DNA from: Streptomyces violaceorubidus
GTDB lineage: Bacteria > Actinomycetota > Actinomycetes > Streptomycetales > Streptomycetaceae
Reading direction: 5' to 3'
Length of the DNA stretch: 64,000 nt
Assembly (NCBI RefSeq): GCF_000717995.1
Contig: NZ_JODM01000014.1
Span: forward strand, 146,960-210,959
Part shown: one piece after another, positions 32,956 through 41,905 of the stretch
Layout: the number at the start of each line of letters is the position of its first letter
How positions within the stretch are numbered: the first letter of the stretch is position 1
The notes under the pieces: model-generated
What the model was told of the DNA's origin: nothing
What the model saw: the letters and a program-made list of their open reading frames with translations, nothing else
Databases searched by the model: none
Translations under genes and position numbers: made by a program

Positions 32956-34430
32956 GCGGGACCTTCGTGGGGATGCCGGCCTTTCCGCGGGCGGCGCGGG
33001 AGGCGGTGGGCAACACCACGCTGCGCGGCAACCTGCGCCACGCCACCCACACCATCCGGGACAAGCGGGCCCGCGCGGTCGCCGAACTGGAGGACTGGGC
33101 GGCGCTGCGCGAGGCCGGGAAGCAGATCAAGGACCACACGCTGCGCCACCTCGACCGGTATCTGGTGCAGGTGGAGGATGCGGTCACGGCCGCCGGCGGC
33201 ACCGTGCACTGGGCCGCCGACGCGGACGAGGCCAACGAGATCGTCGCCCGCCTGGTCGAGGCGACCGGCGAGAGCGAGGTCGTCAAGGTCAAGTCGATGG
33301 CGACGCAGGAGATCGCTCTCAACGAGGCGCTGGAGGCCCGCGGCATCCACGCCTACGAGACCGACCTCGCCGAGCTGATCGTGCAGTTGGGCAAGGACCG
33401 GCCCTCGCACATCCTGGTGCCGGCCATCCACCGCAACCGGGGCGAGATCCGGGACATCTTCCGCTCCGAGATGAGCGAGTGGGGCCGCCCGGCGCCCGAG
33501 GGGCTGACCGACACGCCCGCGGAGCTCGCGGAGGCGGCCCGGCTGCATCTGCGGGAGAAGTTCCTGCGGGCCAAGGTCGGCATCTCCGGCGCCAACTTCG
33601 TCGTGGCCGAGACCGGCACCCTCGTGGTCGTGGAGTCCGAGGGCAACGGGCGGATGTGCCTCACCCTGCCCGAGACGCTGATCTCGGTCGTCGGCATCGA
33701 GAAGATCGTGCCGAGGTGGCAGGACCTGGAGGTGTTCCTGCAGACCCTCCCCCGCTCCTCCACCGCCGAACGCATGAACCCGTACACGTCCATGTGGACC
33801 GGCACCACCGACGAGGACGGCCCGCGCGCCTTCCATCTGGTCCTGCTGGACAACGGCCGCACCGACACCCTCGCCGACGAGGTCGGCCGCCAGGCGCTGC
33901 GCTGCATCCGCTGCTCGGCCTGCCTGAACGTGTGCCCGGTGTACGAGCGGGCCGGCGGCCACGCCTACGGCTCGGTGTACCCGGGCCCGATCGGCGCCAT
34001 CCTCAGCCCCCAGCTGCGGGGCACCGGCAGCGAGATCGACGCGTCCCTGCCGTACGCGTCCTCGCTGTGCGGGGCCTGCTACGAGGTGTGCCCGGTCGCC
34101 ATCGACATCCCCGAGGTGCTGGTGCACCTGCGGGAGCGGGTGGTGCAGGGCGGGCCGGCGGTCCGGGGCGGCAACCGGGTCGTGCTGAAGCCCGCCAAGG
34201 GGCATGCCGCCGAGCGGGCGGCGATGCGGGCGGCGCAGTGGGCGTTCACGCACCCGGGCGCGCTGCGCACGGGGCAGCGGCTGGCCTCGCGCACCCGTCG
34301 GCTGCATCCGCGCACGCTGCCCGGTCCCGGCCGGGCGTGGAGCGGCAGCCGGGACCTCCCGGCGGTGCCCGCGGAGCCGTTCCGGGACTGGTGGCAGCGC
34401 ACGCGCGGTGGGAAGGGCGGAGCGAAGTGA
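32952..34430 (+). CDS. lutB: Lactate utilization protein B (LUD domain plus ferredoxin centres)
   Basis: A 492-residue protein. Residues ~60-300 form a LUD domain (VKVKSMATQEIALNEAL, GANFVVAETGTLVVVESEG). Residues ~310-400 carry two [4Fe-4S] motifs, CIRCSACLNVCP and CGACYEVCP, and the last ~110 residues form a helical tail. It overlaps lutA (ATGA) and lutC (GTGA), so the three subunits are made in step. Family knowledge: LutB is the central iron-sulphur subunit of the L-lactate-oxidising complex first described in Bacillus. Confidence 0.93.
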   Translation: MSGTFVGMPAFPRAAREAVGNTTLRGNLRHATHTIRDKRARAVAELEDWAALREAGKQIKDHTLRHLDRYLVQVEDAVTAAGGTVHWAADADEANEIVARLVEATGESEVVKVKSMATQEIALNEALEARGIHAYETDLAELIVQLGKDRPSHILVPAIHRNRGEIRDIFRSEMSEWGRPAPEGLTDTPAELAEAARLHLREKFLRAKVGISGANFVVAETGTLVVVESEGNGRMCLTLPETLISVVGIEKIVPRWQDLEVFLQTLPRSSTAERMNPYTSMWTGTTDEDGPRAFHLVLLDNGRTDTLADEVGRQALRCIRCSACLNVCPVYERAGGHAYGSVYPGPIGAILSPQLRGTGSEIDASLPYASSLCGACYEVCPVAIDIPEVLVHLRERVVQGGPAVRGGNRVVLKPAKGHAAERAAMRAAQWAFTHPGALRTGQRLASRTRRLHPRTLPGPGRAWSGSRDLPAVPAEPFRDWWQRTRGGKGGAK

Positions 34431-35074
34431 GCAGCAGGGAACGCATCCTGGGCCGGGTCCGGCGCGCGCTGGCGGACGTGCCGGACGACGCCGGGCCCTA
34501 CGAGGAGGCCGTCGCCCGGGACTATCTGCGCGAGCACGGGCGGCGGTCGGTGCCGGAGACGGTGGACCTCCTCGCCGAGAACCTGGCGGACTACCGGGCC
34601 CTCGTGCACCGGTGCGCGGACGGGCAGCTGTCCGAGTTGCTGGCCCGTCTCCTGTCCGCGCACGGTTCGCGGACCGTGGTGGTACCTCCCGGGTTGCCGG
34701 CGCAGTGGCTGACGGCCGTCGAGGCGTCCGTCGTCCAGGACCTGGCGTCGAGTACGGCACCGGAACTCGACGAGGTCGACAGCGTGGTCACCGCTTGCGC
34801 CGTCGCCGTCGCGGAGACCGGCACGATCGTCCTGGACGGCTCCCCCGACCAGGGGCGGCGGCGCATCACCCTCGTCCCCGACCACCACATCTGCGTGGTG
34901 CGGGTACCCGGCCAGGTCGTGTCGTCGGTGCCCGAGGCCCTGGAACGCCTCGACCCGGTGCGGCCGTTGACGTGGATCTCCGGGCCCTCCGCCACCAGCG
35001 ACATCGAGCTGGACCGGGTCGAGGGGGTGCACGGCCCGCGCACCCTGGAGGTGGTCCTGCTGGGCGACTCGTAG
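34427..35074 (+). CDS. lutC: Lactate utilization protein C (LUD domain)
   Basis: A 215-residue protein from GTG 34427, within the lutB stop. The N-terminus (SSRERILGRVRRAL) and the LUD-domain signatures AVAVAETGTIVLDGSPDQGRR and WISGPSATSDIELDRVEGVHG are those of LutC. It completes the lutABC set. Downstream, 124 bases separate it from the ABC transporter genes. The GPSATSDIE segment is the most conserved part of the family. Confidence 0.92.
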   Translation: MSSRERILGRVRRALADVPDDAGPYEEAVARDYLREHGRRSVPETVDLLAENLADYRALVHRCADGQLSELLARLLSAHGSRTVVVPPGLPAQWLTAVEASVVQDLASSTAPELDEVDSVVTACAVAVAETGTIVLDGSPDQGRRRITLVPDHHICVVRVPGQVVSSVPEALERLDPVRPLTWISGPSATSDIELDRVEGVHGPRTLEVVLLGDS

Positions 35075-35198
35075 CGCGGCGGGTGTCGCTGGGTACACCC
35101 CCCGATACGGGTTCTGCACCCAGTGTGGCCCGGGACCACTCTCCGTAACGTCTTCCACGAGGCACCGCACAGGGCGTGCCACACGGAAGGTGATCGAG

Positions 35199-35984
35199 AT
35201 GTTTCGCTCCGGCGCACGAGGCAATCACGACCCGGGCCCCGCCCCCGAGGCCCTCCGGCTCGTCAAGGTGACCCGGACGTACGGCTCGGCGGAGAACGCC
35301 GTGACCGCCCTGGACGGGGTGACGCTGAGTCTGGGACGCGGCACGTTCACCGCGGTGATGGGACCCTCCGGTTCGGGCAAGTCCACGCTGCTCCAGTGCG
35401 CGGCGGGCCTCGACCGGCCGGACGGCGGCATCGTGTGCGTGGACGGCAAGGAGCTGACGGGCGGCGGCGAGGCGGAGCTGACCAGGTTCCGGCGCGGCCG
35501 GGTCGGGTTCGTGTTCCAGCAGTACAACCTGCTGGAGACGCTGACCGCCGCGCAGAACACGGTGCTGCCGCTCAAGCTGGCCGGACGGCGCGTCGACCGC
35601 GGGCGGGCGCGGGAGATCCTGACGTCGGTCGGTCTCGGGGACCGGCTCGGACACCGGCCCGACCAGCTCTCCGGCGGTCAGCGGCAGCGGGTGGCGATCG
35701 CGCGGGCGCTGGTCACCGAACCGCGGGTGATCTTCGCGGACGAGCCGACGGGAGCGCTGGACACGGGCAGCGCCCGGCAGGTGCTGCTGCTCCTCCAGGA
35801 GGCGGTGCGGGTGCACGGGCGGACCGTGGTGATGGTGACGCACGACCCGCTCGCCGCCTCGTACGCCGACTCGGTGGTCTTCCTCGCCGACGGCCGGCTG
35901 GCGGGGCGGATGGACGCGCCGACCCCGGAGGCGGTCGCGGAGCGCCTCGCACACCTGGGCGACGACGTGCCGGCGGGGGTGTGA
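35199..35984 (+). CDS. MacB/LolD-type ABC transporter ATP-binding protein
   Basis: A 261-residue ATPase with Walker A GPSGSGKST, Q-loop FVFQQYNLLETLTA, signature LSGGQRQRVAIARAL, Walker B VIFADEPTGALD and H-loop VTHD, in the arrangement of MacB/LolD. ATG 35199 is chosen over GTG 35190 because GGAAGG then has a spacing of eight. The permease gene follows after three bases. Such pairs export peptides, antibiotics or lipoproteins, or act as resistance pumps. No regulator is adjacent, so the substrate is unknown. Confidence 0.88.
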   Translation: MFRSGARGNHDPGPAPEALRLVKVTRTYGSAENAVTALDGVTLSLGRGTFTAVMGPSGSGKSTLLQCAAGLDRPDGGIVCVDGKELTGGGEAELTRFRRGRVGFVFQQYNLLETLTAAQNTVLPLKLAGRRVDRGRAREILTSVGLGDRLGHRPDQLSGGQRQRVAIARALVTEPRVIFADEPTGALDTGSARQVLLLLQEAVRVHGRTVVMVTHDPLAASYADSVVFLADGRLAGRMDAPTPEAVAERLAHLGDDVPAGV

Positions 35985-35987
35985 GCG

Positions 35988-37298
35988 ATGTTCGTACTGG
36001 CTCTCCGCTCGATCCGGCGCCGTCCCGGGCGGTCCCTGGCGACGCTGCTGTCCGCCTTCCTGGGGGCGGCGGTCGTCATGACGTTCAACTCGATGCACGA
36101 CACCGCCGGACAGGGCGGCGTCGACCCGGTCAGCTCGGAGACGCTGGGCACGGCGGCGGGGGTCGTCGGCGGGTACGGCACCCTGCTGGTGTTCTTCGCG
36201 GTGGCCTCGACGCTGACGGTCAACGTGCGGCAGCGCACCGGCGAGCTGGAGCTGCTGCGCTGCTCGGGGGCGACACCGGCGCAGATCAAGCGGATGGTCG
36301 TCGGCGAGGCGGTGGCCGTGGCCCTGGTGGGCTCGGCGCTGGCGGTCGGCCCGGCGACGCTCGGCGGGCGGGTGCTGCTGGACCTGTTCCAGGACAGCGG
36401 CCAGGTGGCGCGGTCCGTGGACTACGCCTTCGGCCCCGTCGCGCTGCTCAGCGGGGTGAGCCTCACCCTGCTGGCGTCCGCGGGCGCCGCGTTCCGGGCG
36501 GTACGGCGCCTGACGCGGGGCCGTCGGGAGCGGGCCCGGGCGAAGCGGTTCCTGGCCTGTGCGGCGCTGGCCGTCGGAGCCGCGGGTGCCTGCTCCACCT
36601 TCCTGTTCTCGGCGACGGACGAGGCGCTGATGGCGGCGCCGGCCAACGGGGCCATCCTGCTGTCGGCCGGTTTCGCGCTGCTGTCGCCACGGCTGCTGAA
36701 GGGCGTGCTGAACCGGTTGCCGCTGAGCGGTGCGAGCGGCTGGCTGGCCGTGCGCAATCTGCGCGAGCGCACGGAGCATCTGGCCGGGATCCTCGTGTCG
36801 TTGATCACGTTCACCGCCGTGTCGACGGCGACGCTCACGATGCAGGCCGTGGAGAGCAACGCGGTGAGGGCCTCCGGTCTGGTGAAGTCGGTCGACGCCA
36901 AGAACCTGGAGACGCTCAACCTCACGGTGGTCGGCGTCATCGCGGTGTTCGTCTGCGTGATGCTGGTCAACTCGCTGTACGCGGCGACGACGTACCGCTC
37001 GCGTGAATTCGGTCAGCAGCGGCTGGCGGGGGCGACGCCGGGGCAGGTGCTGGGCGTGGTGGCCGCCGAGGGCGTGATCCTCACGGTGACGGGGATCTTC
37101 TTCGGCACCGTGGCCGCGCTGGCCGGTGTGGTGCCGTTCACGGTGGTGCGCACCGACGCGGTGCTGCCGGACCAGTTCCTCGGGGTGTGGCTCGCGATGG
37201 TGGCGGTCTCCGCGGCGGCGACGCTGGGGACGAGCCTGGGCACGGCCCGGCGGGTGCTGCGCACCCCGGCGGTGGGCGCGGTGACGCTCGCCGCCTGA
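35988..37298 (+). CDS. FtsX-like ABC transporter permease
   Basis: A 436-residue membrane protein with the FtsX/MacB organisation duplicated: a first block of helices (residues ~15-35, ~55-80, ~100-125, ~145-170), then a second block (~185-240, ~260-290, ~305-330, ~350-435). FtsX motifs are seen in RQRTGELELLRCSGATPAQIKRM and again in YRSREFGQQRLAGATPGQVLGV. Large extracellular domains typical of MacB are short or absent. It forms an operon with the ATPase three bases upstream, closed by a strong terminator. Confidence 0.85.
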   Translation: MFVLALRSIRRRPGRSLATLLSAFLGAAVVMTFNSMHDTAGQGGVDPVSSETLGTAAGVVGGYGTLLVFFAVASTLTVNVRQRTGELELLRCSGATPAQIKRMVVGEAVAVALVGSALAVGPATLGGRVLLDLFQDSGQVARSVDYAFGPVALLSGVSLTLLASAGAAFRAVRRLTRGRRERARAKRFLACAALAVGAAGACSTFLFSATDEALMAAPANGAILLSAGFALLSPRLLKGVLNRLPLSGASGWLAVRNLRERTEHLAGILVSLITFTAVSTATLTMQAVESNAVRASGLVKSVDAKNLETLNLTVVGVIAVFVCVMLVNSLYAATTYRSREFGQQRLAGATPGQVLGVVAAEGVILTVTGIFFGTVAALAGVVPFTVVRTDAVLPDQFLGVWLAMVAVSAAATLGTSLGTARRVLRTPAVGAVTLAA

Positions 37299-37313
37299 GC
37301 GGCACGGGCAAGA

Positions 37314-37355
37314 GGGTGGGGGCGACCGCCGCGGCGGTCGCCCCCACCCCCCTTT
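37314..37355. terminator. Strong intrinsic terminator after the ABC operon
   Basis: A perfect 17-base stem (37314-37330 with 37333-37349) with a two-base centre, containing GGGTGGGGGCGACCGCC, followed by a C run and five T residues (37353-37357). This is one of few sites in the window with the classical T tract. It also lies downstream of the convergent cupin gene and may act on both strands. Confidence 0.9.
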
Positions 37356-37379
37356 TTCCGCTGTCTGCCGGACGTCCGG

Positions 37380-37739
37380 CTAGTCGGCCTTGGCGTACTC
37401 CTTCGCCATGCTGCCGGCGAAGTCGTACACGACGCACTGGGCGTCGCCGACGACCCAGGCGTCGTGGCCGGGCGAACAGACGAAGACGTCGCCGGGACCC
37501 ACCTCGCTCTCGGTGCCGTCGTCCATGCGGACGTGCATGCGTCCCTCGACCACATAGCAGTTGTGGTGGATCATGCAGCTGTCGGTGCCGGCGATCGGCG
37601 CCACGGACTCCGACCAGCGCCACCCGGGTTCGAAGGTGGCGACGGCGAAGTCGAGTCCTTCCATGTGCACGGCCTCGATGTGCCCACGGGGGAAATCGCG
37701 CCGCTCGTCCGGCTTGTCGAGCGTCTTTGCCTCCAGCAT
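37380..37739 (-). CDS. Cupin-domain protein
   Basis: A 119-residue single-domain cupin. ATG 37739 follows GGAAAGGAG and is preferred over the upstream in-frame start. The first cupin motif appears around DSCMIHHNCYVVEGRMHV, the second around GPGDVFVCSPGHDAWVVGD, with His residues in place for metal binding. The mid-segment SVAPIAGTDSCMIHHNCYV is typical of a widespread actinobacterial cupin type with unknown substrate. It is 79 bases downstream of the PLP-dehydratase gene and may be part of that operon. Confidence 0.8.
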   Translation of the reverse strand: MLEAKTLDKPDERRDFPRGHIEAVHMEGLDFAVATFEPGWRWSESVAPIAGTDSCMIHHNCYVVEGRMHVRMDDGTESEVGPGDVFVCSPGHDAWVVGDAQCVVYDFAGSMAKEYAKAD

Positions 37740-37818
37740 GACGCTGCTCCTTTCCCTGGCCCCACCACTCCATCGTCCGCCTGTCAACTCGACACCGCCA
37801 TCCGGGGGAGGCGGGCCG

Positions 37819-38796
37819 TCAGCGGGGCGCGGCGCAGAGTTCGGCGAAGCGGGCGGCGTCCACGTTGCCGCCGGACAGGATGACGCCGACGCGGTGGGGC
37901 AGGGCGTCGATCCGGCCGCTCAGGAGGGCGGCCAGCGGGGTGGCGCCGCTGGGTTCGAGGACGGTCTTCAGCCGTTCGAAGGCGAACCGCATCGCGTCCC
38001 GGATCTCGTCGTCGGACACCACCACGACCGAGTCCAGCAGCCGCCGGTTGAGGGAGAACGTCAGCTCGCCGGGGGTGGGCAGCGCCTGTCCGTCGGCGAT
38101 GGTGCGCGGGACCGGCACCGTCACGCGTCGGCCCGCCGCCAGGGAGCGCCGGGTGTCGTCACCGGCCTCCGGCTCGACGCCGATCACCCGGGTGCCGGGG
38201 TGCAGTCCCTTGACGGCGGTGGCGCTCCCGGCGATCAGTCCGCCGCCGCCGACCGGTGCGAGCAGGGCGTCCAGGGCGCCCGTCTCCTGGACCAGTTCGA
38301 GGGCCGCGGTGCCCTGGCCCGCGATGACGTGCGGGTGCTCGTAGGGCGGGATCAGGGTCAGTCCCCGGTCGGCGGCCAGGGCCTCGGCGAGGGCCACGCG
38401 GTCGCCGGTGTAGCGGTCGTAGGTGACGATCTCGGCGCCGTAGCCCTCGGTGGCCTCCCGTTTGGAGGGCGGGGCGTCCTCGGGCATGACGATCACCGCG
38501 GTGGTGCCCAGCTCGCGTGCCGCCAGGGCGACCGCCTGGGCGTGGTTGCCCGAGGAGTAGGCGGCGATCCCCCGGGCCAGCTGCTCCGGGGTGAGGCGGG
38601 AGGCCGCGTTGTAGGCGCCGCGGAACTTGAAGGCGCCGACCCGCTGGAGGTTCTCGCACTTGAGGAAGACCTCGGCACCCACGAGGGCGTCCAGGGTGCG
38701 CGAGCGCAGGACCGGGGTGCGGTGCGCGACGCCCTCGATGCGGGCGGCGGCGGAGCGCACGTCGTCGAGGGTGACCGGCGGTGCGGTGGTCGTCAC
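37819..38796 (-). CDS. PLP-dependent threonine/serine dehydratase-like enzyme
   Basis: A 325-residue fold-type II PLP enzyme. The lysine that binds PLP is in FKFRGAYN, the substrate loop is SSGNHAQAVA and the phosphate-binding glycine loop is PVGGGGLIAG. It is a catalytic domain only, without the ACT regulatory domain of biosynthetic IlvA, which suggests a catabolic threonine/serine or hydroxyaspartate dehydratase. GTG 38796 lies eight bases after the regulator stop at 38805, so the two are co-transcribed. Longer in-frame extension upstream lies antisense to its regulator and is rejected. Confidence 0.85.
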   Translation of the reverse strand: MTTTAPPVTLDDVRSAAARIEGVAHRTPVLRSRTLDALVGAEVFLKCENLQRVGAFKFRGAYNAASRLTPEQLARGIAAYSSGNHAQAVALAARELGTTAVIVMPEDAPPSKREATEGYGAEIVTYDRYTGDRVALAEALAADRGLTLIPPYEHPHVIAGQGTAALELVQETGALDALLAPVGGGGLIAGSATAVKGLHPGTRVIGVEPEAGDDTRRSLAAGRRVTVPVPRTIADGQALPTPGELTFSLNRRLLDSVVVVSDDEIRDAMRFAFERLKTVLEPSGATPLAALLSGRIDALPHRVGVILSGGNVDAARFAELCAAPR

Positions 38797-38804
38797 GGGT
38801 GTCC

Positions 38805-39485
38805 TCAGGGGGTGTCGGCGGCCGGGCCGGTCGCGGCGCGGGCCTGGGAGAGGTAGTGGTAGGCGGAGGCGCGGGAGATGCCGAGCCGGGCGGCGACGTG
38901 CTCGACCGAGCGGCGTACGGCGAAGACGCCGCGCCCGTCCAGGTCGCGGAAGAGTTCGAGCCGCCGCTCCCGGTCCAGCGCGGCCCAGCTGGTGTCCCGG
39001 CGCAGCGGATGGGCGTCCACGATGGCGTCGACCACGGCGTCGATGTCGTCGCCGAAGGTGGTCGCCGGGACGTCGGCGGGGGTGCGCGCGGTCCCGGCGA
39101 GGGCGCCGAGGAGGGCGTGGGCCCGGTCGACGGCGGTGACGTCCAGGTTGACGCACAGGGCGCCGAAGACGGCGCCCGTGGAGTCGCGCAGCACCATCGT
39201 GGAGGACTTGAGCAGGGTGCCGTCGGTGGTGCGCGTGACGTAGTTCAACTCGTCGCGGGCCTCGTCGCCGCGGGCCAGCAGGCGCATGCCGATCTCGCTC
39301 ATCGCCCCGCCCACCGTCCGCCCGGTCACCGATCCGGCGACGGCCACGACCGAGTGCTCGGGCTGACGGTAGTCGTGCAGCACGGCCTCGCAGACCTGTC
39401 CGAACGTGGCGGCGATCCCGTCCACGACGGGACGAAGCGCCGCGAGCACGGCGTCGCGTTCGGCCTCCGGCGCGGGCTCGCTCAT
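38805..39485 (-). CDS. YheO/DauR-like PAS and helix-turn-helix regulator
   Basis: A 226-residue regulator. Residues ~10-125 match the YheO-like PAS domain (FGQVCEAVLHDYRQPEHSVVAVAGS, NYVTRTTDGTLLKSSTMVLRDSTG in part, GALCVNLDVT). Residues ~175-222 form the C-terminal DauR-type helix-turn-helix (VEHVAARLGISRASAYHYLSQAR). DauR controls D-arginine catabolism in Pseudomonas; relatives sit beside amino-acid degradation genes, as here with the dehydratase eight bases downstream. An inverted repeat just upstream of the start may be its own operator. Confidence 0.85.
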   Translation of the reverse strand: MSEPAPEAERDAVLAALRPVVDGIAATFGQVCEAVLHDYRQPEHSVVAVAGSVTGRTVGGAMSEIGMRLLARGDEARDELNYVTRTTDGTLLKSSTMVLRDSTGAVFGALCVNLDVTAVDRAHALLGALAGTARTPADVPATTFGDDIDAVVDAIVDAHPLRRDTSWAALDRERRLELFRDLDGRGVFAVRRSVEHVAARLGISRASAYHYLSQARAATGPAADTP

Positions 39486-39495
39486 CCGGGTCTCC

Positions 39496-39523
39496 AGTCT
39501 GGGGCGTCGAGAGGTCCCAGACT
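39496..39523. promoter_or_regulatory. Inverted repeat upstream of the DauR-like gene
   Basis: AGTCTGGG (39496-39503) and CCCAGACT (39516-39523) are perfect eight-base inverted copies with a 12-base spacer (28 bases in all, arm centres two helical turns apart). They begin 10 bases upstream of the regulator start, a position suited to autoregulation. Confidence 0.5.
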
Positions 39524-39596
39524 ACACGTCCAGCCCATGGACAGGCAGTCCAAGCAGCCGGCGCCCGGCCGGATGCCGTTCGACTGCCCGATCGGG

Positions 39597-39902
39597 CTAC
39601 GGGCGCGGGTTGACGCGCCGCCAGGCGGGCCGGGAGTCCGTGCCCCGGCGGCCGGCCGCGGCGGCACAGCGGGGGCAGACCCGGCGAACCGCGTCGGCCG
39701 CGCCGCCGGACTCGGGCAGCACGTCGCTCCAGAGGACCGCCGGGAACCGGTAGAGCCGCGAGCGGTGGAGCGAGAGACCGCACACGGTCTCGTTCCTGCC
39801 CTGCTCCCAGGCGTGCACCTCACCGGCGGGCAGCCGGCGGTTGTCGTCCTCGTCCCACCAGCGGCCGGAGGCCGCCACGTCGTAGCGCCGTGTCCTGGCC
39901 AT
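39597..39902 (-). CDS. Hypothetical protein with four-Cys/His zinc-ribbon-like pattern
   Basis: About 101 residues from ATG 39902 (MARTRRYDVAASGRWWDEDD). A GTG at 39962 is also in frame, but the codons between have shadow-like content; AGGAGGAGG lies further upstream and is out of position for either. Features include a Trp-rich start, ETVCGLSLHRSRLY, and a VCPRC knuckle near the C-terminus, which together could bind zinc. The product is basic and soluble. Function unknown. It is divergent from the PhoD gene. Confidence 0.5.
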   Translation of the reverse strand: MARTRRYDVAASGRWWDEDDNRRLPAGEVHAWEQGRNETVCGLSLHRSRLYRFPAVLWSDVLPESGGAADAVRRVCPRCAAAAGRRGTDSRPAWRRVNPRP

Positions 39903-40046
39903 GGCTGCCGGGTGCCCGCGGGGACGGCGCCCACACGCGCGTACCTCCTCCTGTGTGATCACTCCGCAAGCCCTGCCCGTTTAAGGAGTTTTGTCTGCTT
40001 AGCATGCGGGGTCCGCGCATCGCCCCGTTGTACGAGAGGACACCAG

Positions 40047-41708
40047 ATGGCGCCCACGGGCCGTCCCAGCGCACTGGCCGAACACGCCTTCTCCCCGCAC
40101 GACGCCGTGATGGGCGCCGCCGTCCGGCACCTCGGCCGTCGGCGCTTCCTCACCGTGACCGCGGCCGCCGCCGCGCTCGCCTTCTCCACCAACCTGCCGG
40201 CCCGCGGCGCGGTCGCCGCCCCCGAACGCGCCGCCCGGATCAGCAAGGACCCCTTCACCCTCGGCGTCGCCTCCGGCGACCCGCTGCCCGACTCGGTGCT
40301 GCTGTGGACCAGGCTGGCGCCCGAACCGTTCCTGGAGGACGGCGGGATGGGCACCGAGCGGGTGACGGTCGAGTGGGAGGTGGCCCTCGACGAGTACTTC
40401 GCCGGTGTCCTGTTCCGGGGCACCGCCGACGCCCACGCCGAGTACAACCACAGCGTCCACGTCGACGTGAAGGGTCTGACGCCCGGGACCGTCTACTACT
40501 ACCGCTTCCGCGCCGGTACCTGGCTCAGCCCGGCGGGCCGCACCCGCACCGCCCCGGCGGCGGGCAGCGCCACCTCGTCGCTGAAGCTCGCGGCTCTCGC
40601 CTGCCAGGCCTACATGGACGGCTACTACACCGTGCTGCGCCACGTCTCCCAGGACGACGTGGACGTGGTCTTCCACCTCGGCGACTACCTGTACGAGTAC
40701 GCGGTGAACTCCGAGGGCGGGGAGCGCCGCTACACCGACGTCACGCTGCCCGACGTGTTCAACCGCGAGACGATGACCCTCGCCGACTACCGGCTGCGCT
40801 ACTCGCTGTACAAGACCGACGAGGACCTGCGGGCCGCGCACGCCGCGCACCCGTTCGTCGTCGCCTGGGACGACCACGAGACCGAGAACAACTACGCGGG
40901 CAGCACCCCGGAGAACGACATCCCCCCTTCGGAGTTCCTGCTGCGCCGCGCCGCCGCCTACCGCGCGTACTGGGAGAACCAGCCGCTGCGCGCCGCCCAG
41001 CTGCCCCAGGGTCCGGACGCCCGGCTGTACCGCCGGCTGCACTGGGGCACGCTCGCCCAGTTCGACATCCTGGACACCCGCCAGTACCGCTCCGACCAGG
41101 CCTACGACGACCGGCCGCACGCCCCCGGGGCCGAGTCGGACGATCCGGCGCGCACCATCACCGGCGCCGAGCAGGAGCAGTGGCTGCTCGACGGCTGGAA
41201 GGGCTCGACCGCGCTGTGGAACGTGATGCCCCAACAGGTGTGCTTCTCCCAGCGCAAGTTCGACGTGACCGCCGACGCCGCGCTGTCCATGGACGCCTGG
41301 GACGGCTACCGCGCCTCGCGCGACCGGGTGGTCGCCGGGGCGAAGGCCGCCGGGATCGACAACTGGCTGATCCTCACCGGCGACGTGCACGTGGGCTACG
41401 CCCTCGACGTCAAGGAGGACTTCGACGACCCGGCGTCCGCCACCGTGGGCACCGAGGTCACCTGCACCTCGGTGGCCAGCGGCCGGGACGGCGTGGAGAA
41501 GCCCGCCAACTGGGACCTGTACATGCGGGCGAACCCGCACATGAAGTTCTACAACGGCAAGCGCGGCTACGTCCGGGCCGAACTCGGCCGCCAGGCCACC
41601 CACCTCGACTTCAGGACGGTCCCCGCCATCAGCGCGCCCGGCGCCGCCGTGACCACGGCAGCGTCCTTCGTCACCGAGGCGGGCGAACCGGGGCTGAAGC
41701 CCGCCTGA
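40047..41708 (+). CDS. phoD: Tat-exported alkaline phosphatase D family protein
   Basis: A 553-residue exported enzyme. The signal contains the twin-arginine motif GRRRFLTVTAAA, followed by a hydrophobic run and an Ala-rich cleavage region. After an N-terminal Ig-like domain (LGVASGDPLPDSVLLWTRLAPE) comes the PhoD metallophosphatase core: ALACQAYMDGYYT, FHLGDYLYEYA, WDDHETENNYAG and LTGDVHVGYALD, giving the Ca/Fe ligands. ATG 40047 follows GAGAGGA. PhoD enzymes release phosphate from mono- and diesters outside the cell and are usually PhoP-regulated. I see no convincing PHO box of GTTCACC repeats in the 84 bases upstream. Confidence 0.9.
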   Translation: MAPTGRPSALAEHAFSPHDAVMGAAVRHLGRRRFLTVTAAAAALAFSTNLPARGAVAAPERAARISKDPFTLGVASGDPLPDSVLLWTRLAPEPFLEDGGMGTERVTVEWEVALDEYFAGVLFRGTADAHAEYNHSVHVDVKGLTPGTVYYYRFRAGTWLSPAGRTRTAPAAGSATSSLKLAALACQAYMDGYYTVLRHVSQDDVDVVFHLGDYLYEYAVNSEGGERRYTDVTLPDVFNRETMTLADYRLRYSLYKTDEDLRAAHAAHPFVVAWDDHETENNYAGSTPENDIPPSEFLLRRAAAYRAYWENQPLRAAQLPQGPDARLYRRLHWGTLAQFDILDTRQYRSDQAYDDRPHAPGAESDDPARTITGAEQEQWLLDGWKGSTALWNVMPQQVCFSQRKFDVTADAALSMDAWDGYRASRDRVVAGAKAAGIDNWLILTGDVHVGYALDVKEDFDDPASATVGTEVTCTSVASGRDGVEKPANWDLYMRANPHMKFYNGKRGYVRAELGRQATHLDFRTVPAISAPGAAVTTAASFVTEAGEPGLKPA

Positions 41709-41905
41709 TCCGGCCCGCCCGGTGGGAGGCGTCCGCGTACTGCACATGGCACCCACGGCGTCCCCCATAGCGCGAAACAGTCCGGGCCCGGGCATCGCCG
41801 GGGATCTTTGCGGCAAGGCCTGTGACTTCGTCGCAGGCGCACCGTGTCCCGCGGTCGCCCACCGAACACCGCTGTCTCGCACAGCGTCCGAAGGAGGCAC
41901 ATCGC

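Noticed and set aside
38781..40046. In-frame upstream extension of the PhoD gene
   Set aside because: Codons before ATG 40047 are antisense to the DauR-like gene and to the hypothetical gene, and the Tat signal with ribosome site begins only at 40047.
39963..40046. PHO box for phoD
   Set aside because: No pair of GTTCACC-like direct repeats can be found in the upstream interval.
40000..41900. 633-codon minus-strand open frame over phoD
   Set aside because: Shadow of the exported phosphatase gene, with no motifs.
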